The notes beneath the pieces were generated by a model. The model ran no database searches. It had not been told where the DNA came from and saw only the letters and a program-made list of their open reading frames with translations. A stretch of DNA of 64,000 nt, from NCBI GenBank assembly GCA_050084985.1, contig JBITNC010000001.1, positions 104,966,001 through 105,030,000 on the forward strand, read 5' to 3'. This DNA comes from Nageia nagi. Taxonomy: Eukaryota > Pinophyta. Both the position numbers and the translations under genes were made by a program. This document shows positions 11,901 through 21,439 of the stretch, piece after piece. Each line of letters opens with the position of its first letter. The stretch's first letter is position 1.

Positions 11901-12807
11901 AAAACACCCACCTCTAAAAAAAATAGTGATTTAAGTTATTATAGAAATTAATTACAATATGGAAACATCAACAACACTTGGAATTTCCTAGACTTAACAA
12001 AATGATTAAGTATAAAGACTATACACTCATTACAATACTTGCAAAAGAATGAAAGGGGAGTAAGAAATAAGAATTAAAAGCATGGATCTTATTAAGAAAG
12101 AATAATTTATTGAAAGAATTAAGAAATAGCAAAATGTTACCCTCCTTACAAAAATAATAATAGTTCCTCATTGTGTATCATCAACAACCAATAAATCAAT
12201 CTCTTGGTATCCAATAACAATCAAAGCAAGGCCCATCTTTCTAAAAATAGTTAAGACCTCATCAAATGCAATCATTAATAAGAAAAAAATAATCCCTAAA
12301 TCATCCCTAAAATATACTACAATAGTGCATCCATCAATGGTACCCAATGCATCATCATGTGTAATGTTTAGTACATACATAGAAACCTTAAAATCTTCAC
12401 CCAATGATGCAACAATAGCATGATCATCAACTAATGTTTCAACTAGCTTACTTCTAGAATTGATAAAGGGTGTAGGAATTTTCATGTAATCAATAGTCAT
12501 CAATGTGTTATCAATAAAAGACATTATAATTTCTTTCATTATGCCATTAGTAACCCTTCCAATATCTAAGGATGCAACATCCACCTTCATAATGTATGCA
12601 ATCTTTTTTCCTCCCTCCTAGGAAAATTTCCAAAGCTTGCCAAGTGCCAACACTATTGCCATACTTACTAAATAACCCAAGCATCCTTTGATCATCAAGT
12701 AGATAATCATTTTTAATCATCAATAATGTAACATAAATGATATCATACCTATTACCAAAGTTCTGATGAACATTCCTACTCTCTTCATCACTTATATGAT
12801 GTTCCAA
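8836..12807 (-). pseudogene. Unrecognised long ORF of element G, split by a solo LTR
   Basis: When the solo LTR and one target copy (10351-12167) are removed, one - strand frame runs from 12590 to 8836, 646 codons, with no frameshift and only six internal stops (12168 TGA, 10315 TGA, 10159 TGA, 10090 TAG, 9829 TAG, 9532 TAA). Each stop is explicable as one C-to-T change. A further N-terminal stretch (12591-12807) needs one frameshift near 12600. The protein is rich in hydrophobic and acidic residues. It seems to contain diverged internal repeats: CTIVVYFRDDLG, CTTIEYFYDELG and DTVVVVFSNVID each begin a similar stretch, and acidic VDD/IDD pairs recur. No catalytic motif, zinc finger or signal peptide is recognised. 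It could be an extra ORF of an LTR element or a captured host gene; the family is unknown to me. Confidence 0.6.
10351..12162 (-). repeat. Solo LTR of the D (Tat-like gypsy) family
   Basis: 1812 bp, starting TATTGATTAG (TGTTGATTAG with one change). It matches the LTRs at 19716, 42087 and 54699 over the first several hundred bases, including the segment around GGTTTGGTCTAGTT and the long conserved block to about 10700. It is flanked by 5-bp copies GCTCC (10346-10350) and GTTCC (12163-12167), differing by one transition. It interrupts a reading frame that is in phase on both sides. It contains TGACATCA at 11469-11476. Confidence 0.75.
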
Positions 12808-12949
12808 GAGTGAAATGAATTATGCAAGGGAAAAATTCAATTGTTTAAGATGTATCAATCCTTTCTCTAAGCATACTTGAGAAAGACATCCTCATCCAAA
12901 GGCTAAAAGTACTTAATTTGGATGTATTATGCTCCTCTTTAGGTCCTCC

Positions 12950-14261
12950 AAATTTGAACACTCTATTTAAATTAGATTTAAAATAGATAATCCTCCAATA
13001 GATTCCATGACTTCATCCTTCATATCCTCATATAGATTTGATATTATATTCTCTTATTTGAAATCTATGTCATATTCCATGCTAGGCTTAAGATCTCTTT
13101 CATTCTCTAGACTATTATCCTCAATATGGTCTAGGGAGAAAATGGAATGATCCTCATCCCATGCATCCTCTATGCTATATTTTTCTAACTTAGCGATTTC
13201 TTCCTCTTCAATGTTGTCTTGTTCTACCATATCCCTCTTGCAATATTCCTCAAATTTAGGGCCAATAATTTTTTCCTCAATGTCTATTTTTATTTTATGA
13301 TTTATTTGATTTTCCTTGAGCTTGTGTTTATCATTTTTAGGTCTATATGTGCTTGACTTCCCTCATAAGATTATGAGTAACCATAAACTCTCTTTTTTTC
13401 TTCTTATGGAGTAACATGAATGGTTGGTTGTATTGGATTAGGTATGAGCTTTTGTTGTAGATATCCTTTTGTATCATGCTACATAAATGAATTGCTATCA
13501 TAAAAATCAAAATTATGCATACCTTTTTAAGATGGCATTATGATGAATCTTAGCATCATAATGGTGCTATGTTTCACTCTCAAAGGATGAAATCTCTTGG
13601 ATATGATGTTCTTCATTCCAATATTTCTCTTTTGCTTGATCCATCATAATTTTAGGAGAATGGTTCTCATGCCTCAGGTATGTATGCCACAAATTATTAA
13701 ACTTTGGATCTAGTCCTTTCTCCTCATATCCCAAGTTTCTTTACTCTAGATCCATTAATTTTACCTTTTCCTTCCATCCTAAGAGTTCTAAATAAATTTT
13801 CAAAGAAACTTGATTTTTAAAATTTCTAGAATTACCTCTATACTCCTAGAAAAGGGCATTTAACTTTGCATTTATCTCCCAACTCAAATCTTCTTCTTCC
13901 TCATATCATAGCTTAGATTGGTAAGAACAAGCTATAGGTGATGGTTGATAAGAAAAACTATCTTATTCCCTTAGATCTCTTACAAATATTGATCTATGTA
14001 AAAATAACTCTCCTCCTCCTAGATCTCATTTGCATGTAGATCTAGATTTGAAAAAGTGTGGTGGTGGCTTCTCTTCCAGATATTGGATAGCTTTGTACTC
14101 CTTTGGTTAAGTAACTATTTTCCTAGCCACATTACTCCACATGTTTGATGAGAATTTCCCCTACATATGTAATCAATTAACTCCTTCACCATATCTATTA
14201 TTGCATCCAATGTCTTAATGCTTAATATAGATCTGGTTGATGTCTCTCTCTCCATTCTCAT
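12950..14261 (-). pseudogene. Upstream ORF of element G, decayed, unrecognised
   Basis: Begins with ATG at 14261, soon after the primer-site-like sequence, and starts MRMERETSTRSIL. Charged, protein-like stretches appear in shifting frames, for example LELLGWKEKVKLMDLE and GLDPKFNNLWHTYLRHENHS (about 13640-13800). Its position is that of a gag gene, but no gag or zinc-knuckle motif is visible. Many stops and frameshifts. Confidence 0.4.
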
Positions 14262-14279
14262 AGGTTCAAAAGAACCTAT

Positions 14280-14290
14280 CTCTGATACCA
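14280..14290 (-). other. Primer binding site of element G
   Basis: CTCTGATACCA on the + strand is the complement of TGGTATCAGAG, the initiator Met-tRNA primer site, two bases from the TGTAATGTCCC start of the LTR-like sequence at 14293. This supports element G being an LTR retroelement read on the - strand. Confidence 0.65.
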
Positions 14291-14292
14291 TT

Positions 14293-14760
14293 TGTAATGT
14301 CCCTTTTTGATAATACCAAGGAGTTCAATAATTCATAACAATAAAATCTAAGAACACATAAAATATAGATGCTAAAGAATTATATTTGATATTTATATTG
14401 ATCAAATGATGAAGTATAATGCTCAACAAGTATCCAAAATGGCCTCTAAGGCTAGATGAATACCATAAAAATTTTAAAATATAAGAACAAGGGCTAAAAT
14501 GGATCAAATATGGCTTACTAACTAGATCTAGTATCTCTAAAAGTTGAATATGTCTCTCGAATCTTGATGTCACACTTCTAAGGACATAATTATATATTAA
14601 AGGTCTTCACAATATCTTAATGAGGCTCCATGACTAGTAGGGGCTTACTGAGGTTCCACCAAAGTGAACAAAATCTTGATAAGGCTTTTGATCTAGAGAA
14701 TAAGAGTGGTAATATCCAAATCTAATAAAAGAATGATTCAATATGCAAAATATCCCCTAC
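14293..14760 (-). repeat. 5' LTR of element G (outer end uncertain)
   Basis: Starts TGTAATGTCCC against the primer site. The segment 14615-14760 is repeated at 8790-8935. The outer end could lie as far as about 15140. Confidence 0.5.
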
Positions 14761-15445
14761 TCGCCATGCGTCCATCTCTCTTATAGCTAAACACTTCATT
14801 ATGGGATCTATATCTAACCTAGGCATCATGTAAGGCTAGGGCTTTAAGATATTCATAATTACCCCTTATAATCATGCACATAAGTAATACAAACTCTTAT
14901 ATATACATAAAACACTCCTATGTACCCCTAGAAGAGAGATGCCTCATTCTAAGTGGTCTAGTGGGACCATTACCATATATAATGATTACATATCCCAAGA
15001 ATAAAGATGTCACACCAAGATATTCCATATAAAGGAATATAATTATGAATTTACATGCACTTGATTCTAGAATTTTGGGCTAAGATATGAACTTCAAAGT
15101 GCAACATTTCTTTCATTTCTTAATGGAACCCCATTGTATAACCTTTTAAAATGTTTGGCATGAGATACTCTATCCATTCTAGAAGATGAACCATCAATCC
15201 ATGCTTGTGGTGCAAGTTATGTAATAAAATATATTTTTATGTAGTTTCCAATTTTGGGATATTATAATTTAAGGACTAAGGAAGTACTAAAATTCCTTCT
15301 AGAAGTTACCTACAACATATTAATGATGGGTAATACTACATATTGGAGTTAGTTTGAGGTAAGTTGCAAGTTGTTGTTAGCAAAGTGTGAAATTAGCTAT
15401 CAATGATGCTAAAAATAAAACCATAAAACATTACAATCTTTCATT
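14761..15445. other. Gene-free stretch, probably LTR debris
   Basis: No coding signal. The right part (about 15150-15445) lies next to the polypurine tract of copia E, where its 3' LTR should be, but I see no clear match to the copia E LTR at 44834. Confidence 0.35.
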
Positions 15446-15456
15446 CTCCCCCTTAA
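15446..15456 (-). other. Polypurine tract of copia E
   Basis: CTCCCCCTTAA on the + strand is TTAAGGGGGAG on the coding strand, just after the end of the copia E RNase H. Confidence 0.7.
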
Positions 15457-15459
15457 TTT

Positions 15460-16254
15460 TAATGGTTTGTATGCCCATTATATCTTTGAGATGAAGGAAT
15501 CAATCTTTCACTAAAGGTTTAGTGAAGATATCTACAAGTTGATCCTCAAGCTTGCAAAATGTGAACTCAATGAGTTCATATTATACTAAATATCTCATGA
15601 AATGATGGAAAATATATATATGCTCTCTCCTACTATGAAATATAGGATTCTTAATCATGATGATGGTGTTGGTGTTGTCGCAATGGATTTTGATATACTA
15701 GCAAATCTCCATCCCCAAGAATTCAAATAATCTCATCATCTAAATTACTTGAGTGCAAGTAGAGGAGGCATTCATATATTTTGCTTATGTAATGGATAGA
15801 GAAACTATTTACTTCCTCTTATTTCTCCATTAAATTAGTGATTCACCAAAGAAGAAGGCATGCCAATATGTGCTTTGCCAGTCATCAAGGATTCCCTCCC
15901 AATATGCATCTATATATACTATTAAATAATTAGAATCAATAGCTTTATACCATAAGCTAAAAGATTTTAACCCACTCACATAGAGAATAATTATATTAGT
16001 CACTTTATAATGGGATTTATGTGATGAATGCATGATTCTAGCTACTAAACTAACTACAAATGATATCAAATCATGTAGCTATGATATTAGGATACTAACA
16101 AGTGACCTATACATGGTTGCACAACTAGAGGAGAATAATTCTCTTTCATCAACTTACACTAACTACTACTAGTGTAGCAACTAGGTTGTAGTCCTTAATG
16201 GCAAATGAGAAAGCATGCTATTAATATACTTAGTTTAAGTGATAAAAACACCAC
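15460..16254 (-). pseudogene. copia E RNase H and RT tail, decayed
   Basis: One open stretch (15830-16069) reads ARIMHSSHKSHYKVTNIIIL and then YIDAYWEGILDDWQSTYWHA, the copia RNase H block with DSDW-like and DDWQST motifs. The catalytic Asp of the usual DADW reads DAYW. The end reads LVDIFTKPLVKD, the conserved C-terminus (about 15510-15545). The RT tail upstream holds VHQSSSGVFITQTKYINSM, immediately next to the LINE insertion. Confidence 0.8.
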
Positions 16255-16272
16255 TTGATGATTGATGAACTT
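16255..16272. repeat. LINE target site duplication, left copy
   Basis: TTGATGATTGATGAACTT, matching 18108-18125 at 17 of 18 positions. Confidence 0.75.
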
Positions 16273-18107
16273 TTGATAATAAGGGTAAATTATATTATCA
16301 AAAGAGATGAGGGGTTTTTTTTGAACACCAAAAAAATTGATCACAAAATGGTTTCCAAAATAGGAAACCACTACCTAGCTAAACCTAGTGGTAGCTAATA
16401 AAATTTGCAAAAAAACTATTAACAAAATAAGTTCAGATGCTACCCAGCTATAACCTATTGGTAGCCCTAATGCAACTTACTATACAAATTGTATTAGTAC
16501 AAAATTGTTAAGCTATAGTCAAAATACAACTAAATCACAATTGAGATAAAACCCAACTATCTTTTTATTGCTGGAATATTCTAATCAAGAAATCCTTTCT
16601 TCATCCCAAAGGTGAGATAAGATTTGTTGATTTGATTTAGAGTTAATTACTTTCCATTCAATATATCTTATTCAGTGAGTTTCTCTCTAGTCTCTCCTTG
16701 GGATGGTCTTCCTACATATCTTTGTCCAACATTTGCTATTTTTCTAGAGTTTAGTATATTTCTTAATGGGATTCCATCTTGGACTTTTTATTGTGTTGTT
16801 GTTCCTTGTCCATCTACATTCCTCATTTGTTTTTTTCACCCTCTTTATTTTTTCTCTATATTTCCCTTCCAAAAATTCCATATTTGTTATCTCATCTTCT
16901 TAAAATATGTATTATAATTTGTTTCTTCTCTATCTATTCCTTATAAAATTGATAGCACTACATAAGGGTTTATTGTGGTTGATTTCCTCTATTGGACTCC
17001 TTTTAAAGTTAACTATTTTTTTTATGTGTTTCATTTTATCTATGTTTGAGTTGTATTCTTTTAATTTTTTTCCTTTTTTATTTTTGAACTAATTTCCACT
17101 TGTGCTCTCTCTGTTTATCTTAAGACTCCTTTTCATTTTTTTCTTTTCTCTCCTTTCTTCATCCCTCCACTTCTTTTCTAACAAATCCTTTACATAGTGC
17201 TCATAACTCTTACAAATTTTGCATTATACTAGAATATTTTCATATATAATTGGTTGTATCCATTATTTTCCATCCTCTATTTTTAATTTTATCTCCTTCA
17301 TCATAGGTTTAGAAATATATAAATTAACCACAAATCTTGCATCTATAAACTTAAGCTTTAATCATGTTGATCACTCAATTATGATAAGGGATCCAATTGC
17401 TTTTACAATTTTGGAAATTACACATGGGTGCCAACAAGATGGGTGAAGTACAAGTAGTGAGACCCATGTTGGATTGAGATTGAAATTTTCACTTTCAAGG
17501 GAGAAAGTTTTCCTCCATTGGTTTATGACTAATCCTTTCTTCCCAAGAAACCATGGATCCATCTCTATCACTTTTTGCAGGTCTTCATCAAACTAAAACT
17601 TGAATAATAAAAATTCTCTTCAAAGAGAAACTAGGGATACCCATCCTTTTGTCTCCATCTTACTTTTATCCAACTTTGAATCATATCTAGAGGGATTTGT
17701 ATCCCCATAAAGTGAACAACAAGGGCTGATTTTAACCCCTCCTCTTCCTTCTTTGTTATACTTTTTAGAATTAAAATACTAACCTCATCATTAGAGAATT
17801 TAGGCTATAGTACCATCTTTATTTCCTCCTTTACAAATGATTTTTCTTACATTAAAATACTTTTTCATTCCTTGGGGGGCTTTGGATCAAGTCATAATCT
17901 TGATTTATTCATCACATTTTGAATATCATTCGATCATATTTTGATAAGATTACAGATTTGTTGAGCTGTAATTTGCTTAATAACAACCTATCGTACTTCT
18001 AAAATAATTCACCTACACTTTTGCTACTCCATGCTTGCTCTTGTATTACATTGCACTAGTGGTTCTAATATTCCTCATTTTCTTAGCAACCTTCTTATTG
18101 ATATATT
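16273..18107 (-). mobile_element. ORF1-only LINE inserted in copia E
   Basis: The 1835-bp insert is bracketed by 18-bp direct repeats and breaks the copia RT frame between its QVYQSS and VHQSSS segments. On the - strand it holds a LINE ORF1-type coding region, then a 3' non-coding region with an A-run (T-run at about 16313-16320 on the + strand) and an AT-rich tail reaching the repeat. No endonuclease or reverse transcriptase (ORF2) is present. The structure recalls half-LINEs that keep ORF1 only. Confidence 0.72.
16580..18080 (-). pseudogene. LINE ORF1-like protein (DUF4283 plus zinc knuckle), decayed
   Basis: The - strand encodes a DUF4283-like domain: LVVHFMGIQIPLDMIQSWIK (about 17660-17740), then, one frame over, MDPWFLGKKGLVINQW (about 17510-17565) and NPTWVSLLVLHPSCWH. 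A zinc-knuckle-like block CKICKSYEHYVKD follows (about 17180-17225), with the last Cys lost, then a Lys/Arg/Glu-rich stretch. DUF4283 with a CCHC knuckle is typical of plant LINE ORF1 proteins, which bind element RNA. The N-terminal part to about 18080 is less certain. Several TAG stops occur where Gln would fit. Confidence 0.68.
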
Positions 18108-18125
18108 TTGATGATTGATAAACTT
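18108..18125. repeat. LINE target site duplication, right copy
   Basis: TTGATGATTGATAAACTT, one G/A difference from the left copy at 16255-16272. Confidence 0.75.
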
Positions 18126-18645
18126 GCATACCCAAAAAGTATTGCATTTCATCCAAATCATTCATCTTAAATTCACTCACCATGAAAATTTTAACTTATT
18201 ACAACATGGTCAACTCATGGAGAGAATATCATCAACATACAAATAAGTGATGATAAAATCAAGATCATTTATCTTTGTGTATAACATGGCTTTCATTGAA
18301 TACATCTAATAACAATGTTGATGAAGATAGGTGTCAATTTTAGAGTAACATGATCTAGGTTCTTGTTTAAACCCATAAAGATCTTTCTTTAGTTTACACA
18401 TTTTATCTTCATGGCTTACAACTATGAATTCATGTAGTTTATTCAAATACAATTCTTCTTCTATATCATCATTCAAAAAGGTTTATTTAACATCCATTTC
18501 ATAAACTAAAAGAACTAAATGGGAATTTGAAGTGAGTAGAGATATAACTATCTCTAGTTTGGTGATTGGAGCATCACTAGAATTAGAATATTCAAAATCT
18601 AGAGTGATTTTAATATTATCATCTTCCTTTCATGCTTCCCCTTCA
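18126..18645 (-). pseudogene. copia E reverse transcriptase, partial
   Basis: The - strand shows a QMDV-like start with FLNG-like remains (about 18470-18520), DLYGLK-like remains (about 18380-18400), the intact catalytic box TYLYVDDILS (about 18212-18243) and FKMNDLDEMQYFLGMQVYQ just before the LINE. The RT N-terminus and the integrase-RT linker are missing, since integrase sequence begins within about 60 bp, so an internal deletion is likely near 18640. Confidence 0.75.
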
Positions 18646-18649
18646 TTAA

Positions 18650-19440
18650 ATATCATATCCCAATTGATATGTTAGTGTTTGGATCATGTCACCTATAGGT
18701 TGTATATTTGTAAGAGTATCCAACAAAGATACACATGATGGATTTATCATCCAGTTTATTCCTATTCTCCTTAGGGACATGCACATAGCTATAGATCCAA
18801 ATATCCTTAAGTGTGTAATACTTTGTTTCTTGTTAAACCAAATTTTATAGGGGGTATAATCCTACATAATATTTTTGGTCAAAGATTCAAAATATAAATA
18901 ATTGAATGAATAATTTCACCCCATAATTATTTTTCCATTCCTATTTATTTCAACATACATCAAAGCATCTTAACAATTGTCTAATTCTTTCTCTCTACCA
19001 ATTTATTTTATTGAGGAGTGCACATTGTTATGTATTACTTCTTGATTCTATATTTTTTTATAGAAATATTTGAATTCATCACAAATGAATTTGCCACTAC
19101 AATCTATCTAGATTTTTTTGATGTAGTAGCTAGGTGGATTCTCTACCAAGGCCTTGAAATTGAAAAAATAATAAAAATTATCAGATTTTTCTTGGAAAAA
19201 ATACAACCAACTCATTCTAGAATGATCACAAGTCAAAATAAGCATATACCTACACTTTCTCATGCTTAGAGTTTACATAAGTCTCCATATATTGGTATGC
19301 ACCAATTCTAAAGGCTTTTGGGTTTTATGTTGATGATGGAGAAATTTTCCGCTATGTTGTTTCCCAAATATGTAACTTTCACATAAAGTACCTAATGGAT
19401 GTTGAAAGGTTGACATACATTTCACAAATTCAATCTATAT
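18650..19440 (-). pseudogene. copia E integrase, decayed
   Basis: The - strand carries remains of the core, with CTPQ then a stop then NKLVERKN (about 18985-19025), which retains the third catalytic Glu. LWGEIIHSIIYILN follows, and a VGY-like C-terminal block near 18710. Many stops are TAG or TAA at expected Gln codons. Confidence 0.7.
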
Positions 19441-19478
19441 AATGAGTTGAAGTTGAGGTATCTAAATCTCTTATACTA

Positions 19479-19694
19479 CTACTTAGCAAGATTGATTATG
19501 GTCTTCAAGAATTTAACAATATTTGGCTGCATTTTCAACATATACATTCTATTCTCAACCATAAGAATAGTGGTGACTACTTTGTGATTGGTCTCATTTG
19601 TAATTATGCAACTCCTATTCTCAATGCTCAAAATATTATGCTTCAACCTTGGAACATATAAAGTATAATTCATATGCAAGATCTTACTTATCAT
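19479..19694 (-). pseudogene. copia E gag-pre-integrase segment
   Basis: Open for 71 codons. LYVPRLKHNILSIE is the usual gag-pre-integrase motif of copia polyproteins, followed by CIITNETNHKVV and MYMLKMQ. The frame runs toward the D1 insertion point at 19715; its upstream part continues at 43798. Confidence 0.75.
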
Positions 19695-19715
19695 TGTATT
19701 GAAGGCAATGGTACT

Positions 19716-21392
19716 AGTTGATCAGTATAGTGTAACCTTAAAGGGTTTGGTTTGGTCAAATTCTCCACTGCCTACAATGGTAGGTTCCTTGAGAGAGCAA
19801 AAAGTGGTGGGGATGTGCTTGTGTTGGTTTTTTACTCAATCTCTAGATTATAGGCTAGTTCCTATCTATTATGAAGGTTTAAAGTAATAGAAAAGAGATA
19901 AAAAGGTAAAGAGTTATAAGGAAAAGATAAGCAAATTAAATTAAAGCTTAAAATAAAAATGTATAACTCGAACATTACAGCATAAGAAACAATCCATAGC
20001 CAAGATCAAGAATAGGAAACTATCTTACCTTGGGGTCTCATAGTCATAATAGATAGCCACAACTTTAAGAAAATGTCTCACACATAACATTTACAAAAGC
20101 AATAAACAACCACTTGTTACAAGAGGGAAAAGCATTGTCTATTTTTATTATCATATGTGAAAGTATCTTATAAATTTGGGCAAATTTACTAAAATTTTTG
20201 ACCCCCTTTTACTTCTAATAGTTTACAATTTATACATTTTGCTCTCCAGTTGGGTCATTAGATCTCATTAATATACATAATTACTCATCTTGAATGAAAT
20301 AATCTAAGCAAAACTATTCATAATAAATATGTACCAATAGCATGACTATCTAGGAATTTAAAATTTTTGAATAGTCATGTCCATAGAGCCACAATCCTTC
20401 TAACATGTTGTTGACTGCTCATTCTTTGGCCTTGTAATTGATTGAACATGGCACTGTAGCTGATTGATTAAGTAATTATTTACAACTTGATAGGTATGAT
20501 TTGGTACTATGCTATGTTAGCAGATATCTACTTCTCTACAACTATTGATGATCCATATTGTATATGGGAATGAATAGAGTAATGGGGTTTTGTGATCTCA
20601 ATTTCAACTTGGTTTAAGAAGAAACTACCATTGTTATGTGGAAATGAGTTGGATTAGACACATTAATAGGCCCCCAAGGGTTAAACACCTAAGATCAAGT
20701 GGACTTGGTGTTACTTCATACCCATTACTCTTACCTCAGTTTAGTGGGTTCTATTTCCTTTCTACAAACTTTATTGATGATCTAGCTCTTTTGGGACCCA
20801 CTAAATTTAGCTAAAAAAAGTGACATCATCACTTAAAATTGATGGACTTTATTTGATATCTTTGAGAATCATCACCCACCATTACTTATTCTAGTACTAG
20901 CTAATTTTAACCCAAAATTATGACATCATCACTCAAAATCAATAGGCTTTGTTTGATATCTTGCACTTGTATTTACAATAACTCCCAAACACTTTGTATT
21001 TACATAACTCCCAAACATGTTGTATTTACACAACTCTTAGACACTTTGTATTTACATAACTCTCGAACACTTTATATTTACACAACTCTTGGACACTTTG
21101 TATTTACACAACTCCTTGACACTTTGTATTTACACAACTCTTAGATACTTTGACAAGAAATTGACTAGGAAAAATATCTAAGATAAAGACTTGCACATAC
21201 AATACATAGATTATATAAACAATAGTTGGTTATTAGTAACACCCAAAACTTTTTAGATTAAGGGCTTATAACATGTTTAGATTTCATGTTAAAGGGAATA
21301 GAATTTGGAATAGAAAAAATTTGTGAAAATAATGAAGAAATAAAATAATAATAGTATTACCCCAACTTAGAGTGCAATTATAAAGGAATAAA
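19716..21392 (-). repeat. 3' LTR of D1
   Basis: Begins AGTTGATCAG (TGTTGATCAG in the other copy) and ends near GGAATAAA (GGAATACA in the other copy). It has TGACATCA palindromes at 20821-20828 and 20921-20928 and a 26-bp tandem array at 20966-21153. Confidence 0.8.
20966..21153. repeat. 26-bp tandem array in the D1 3' LTR
   Basis: About seven copies of a 26-bp unit containing CACTTTGTATTTACACAACT. The same unit recurs in the other D LTRs at 43328-43560 and 56080-56345. Short repetitive open frames here are artefacts of the repeat. Confidence 0.85.
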
Positions 21393-21439
21393 ATCTTCTA
21401 GTGATTCTTGGGGTCTCCACTTGTTGGAGAATAGAACTA

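Larger units (their letters stand above)
8790..14760 (-). mobile_element. Element G: old LTR-type element with unrecognised ORFs
   Basis: A block near the left end (8790-8935) is repeated in direct orientation at 14615-14760. A primer-site-like sequence and an LTR-like start (TGTAATGTCCC) border the interior at 14280-14303. The interior holds two - strand coding regions, neither resembling gag-pol. A solo LTR of the D family was inserted later. The left terminal repeat is poorly preserved, so the exact limits and the LTR class are uncertain. Confidence 0.45.
15446..19715 (-). mobile_element. Element E: Ty1/copia, 3' half (RNase H to gag-pre-integrase)
   Basis: The - strand carries, from right to left, gag-pre-integrase, integrase, RT and RNase H. 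The 5' half (gag, primer site, LTR) lies at 43798 to about 45480, on the far side of element D1. Continuity is supported by copia B, whose collinear sequence at 5040-5110 spans the break: the word ending near 19715 joins the word starting at 43798 and continues TTGACTTGACTATTATCACC. An ORF1-only LINE sits in its RT. Confidence 0.8.

Noticed and set aside
14761-15445. Matching 3' LTR for copia E
   Set aside because: I compared it with 44834-45480 and saw no convincing match, so it was not called as a paired LTR.
16675-17092. Hydrophobic + strand frames suggesting membrane proteins
   Set aside because: They are antisense to the Lys/Glu-rich part of the LINE ORF1; the hydrophobicity comes from complementing A-rich codons.
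20920-21144. Repeated TLYIYTT-type frame (also 43425-43631)
   Set aside because: Product of the 26-bp LTR array; 26 is not a multiple of three, so the frames cycle.
20966-21153. CRISPR-like regular repeats
   Set aside because: Units are head to tail without spacers, inside a plant LTR; it is a plain tandem repeat.
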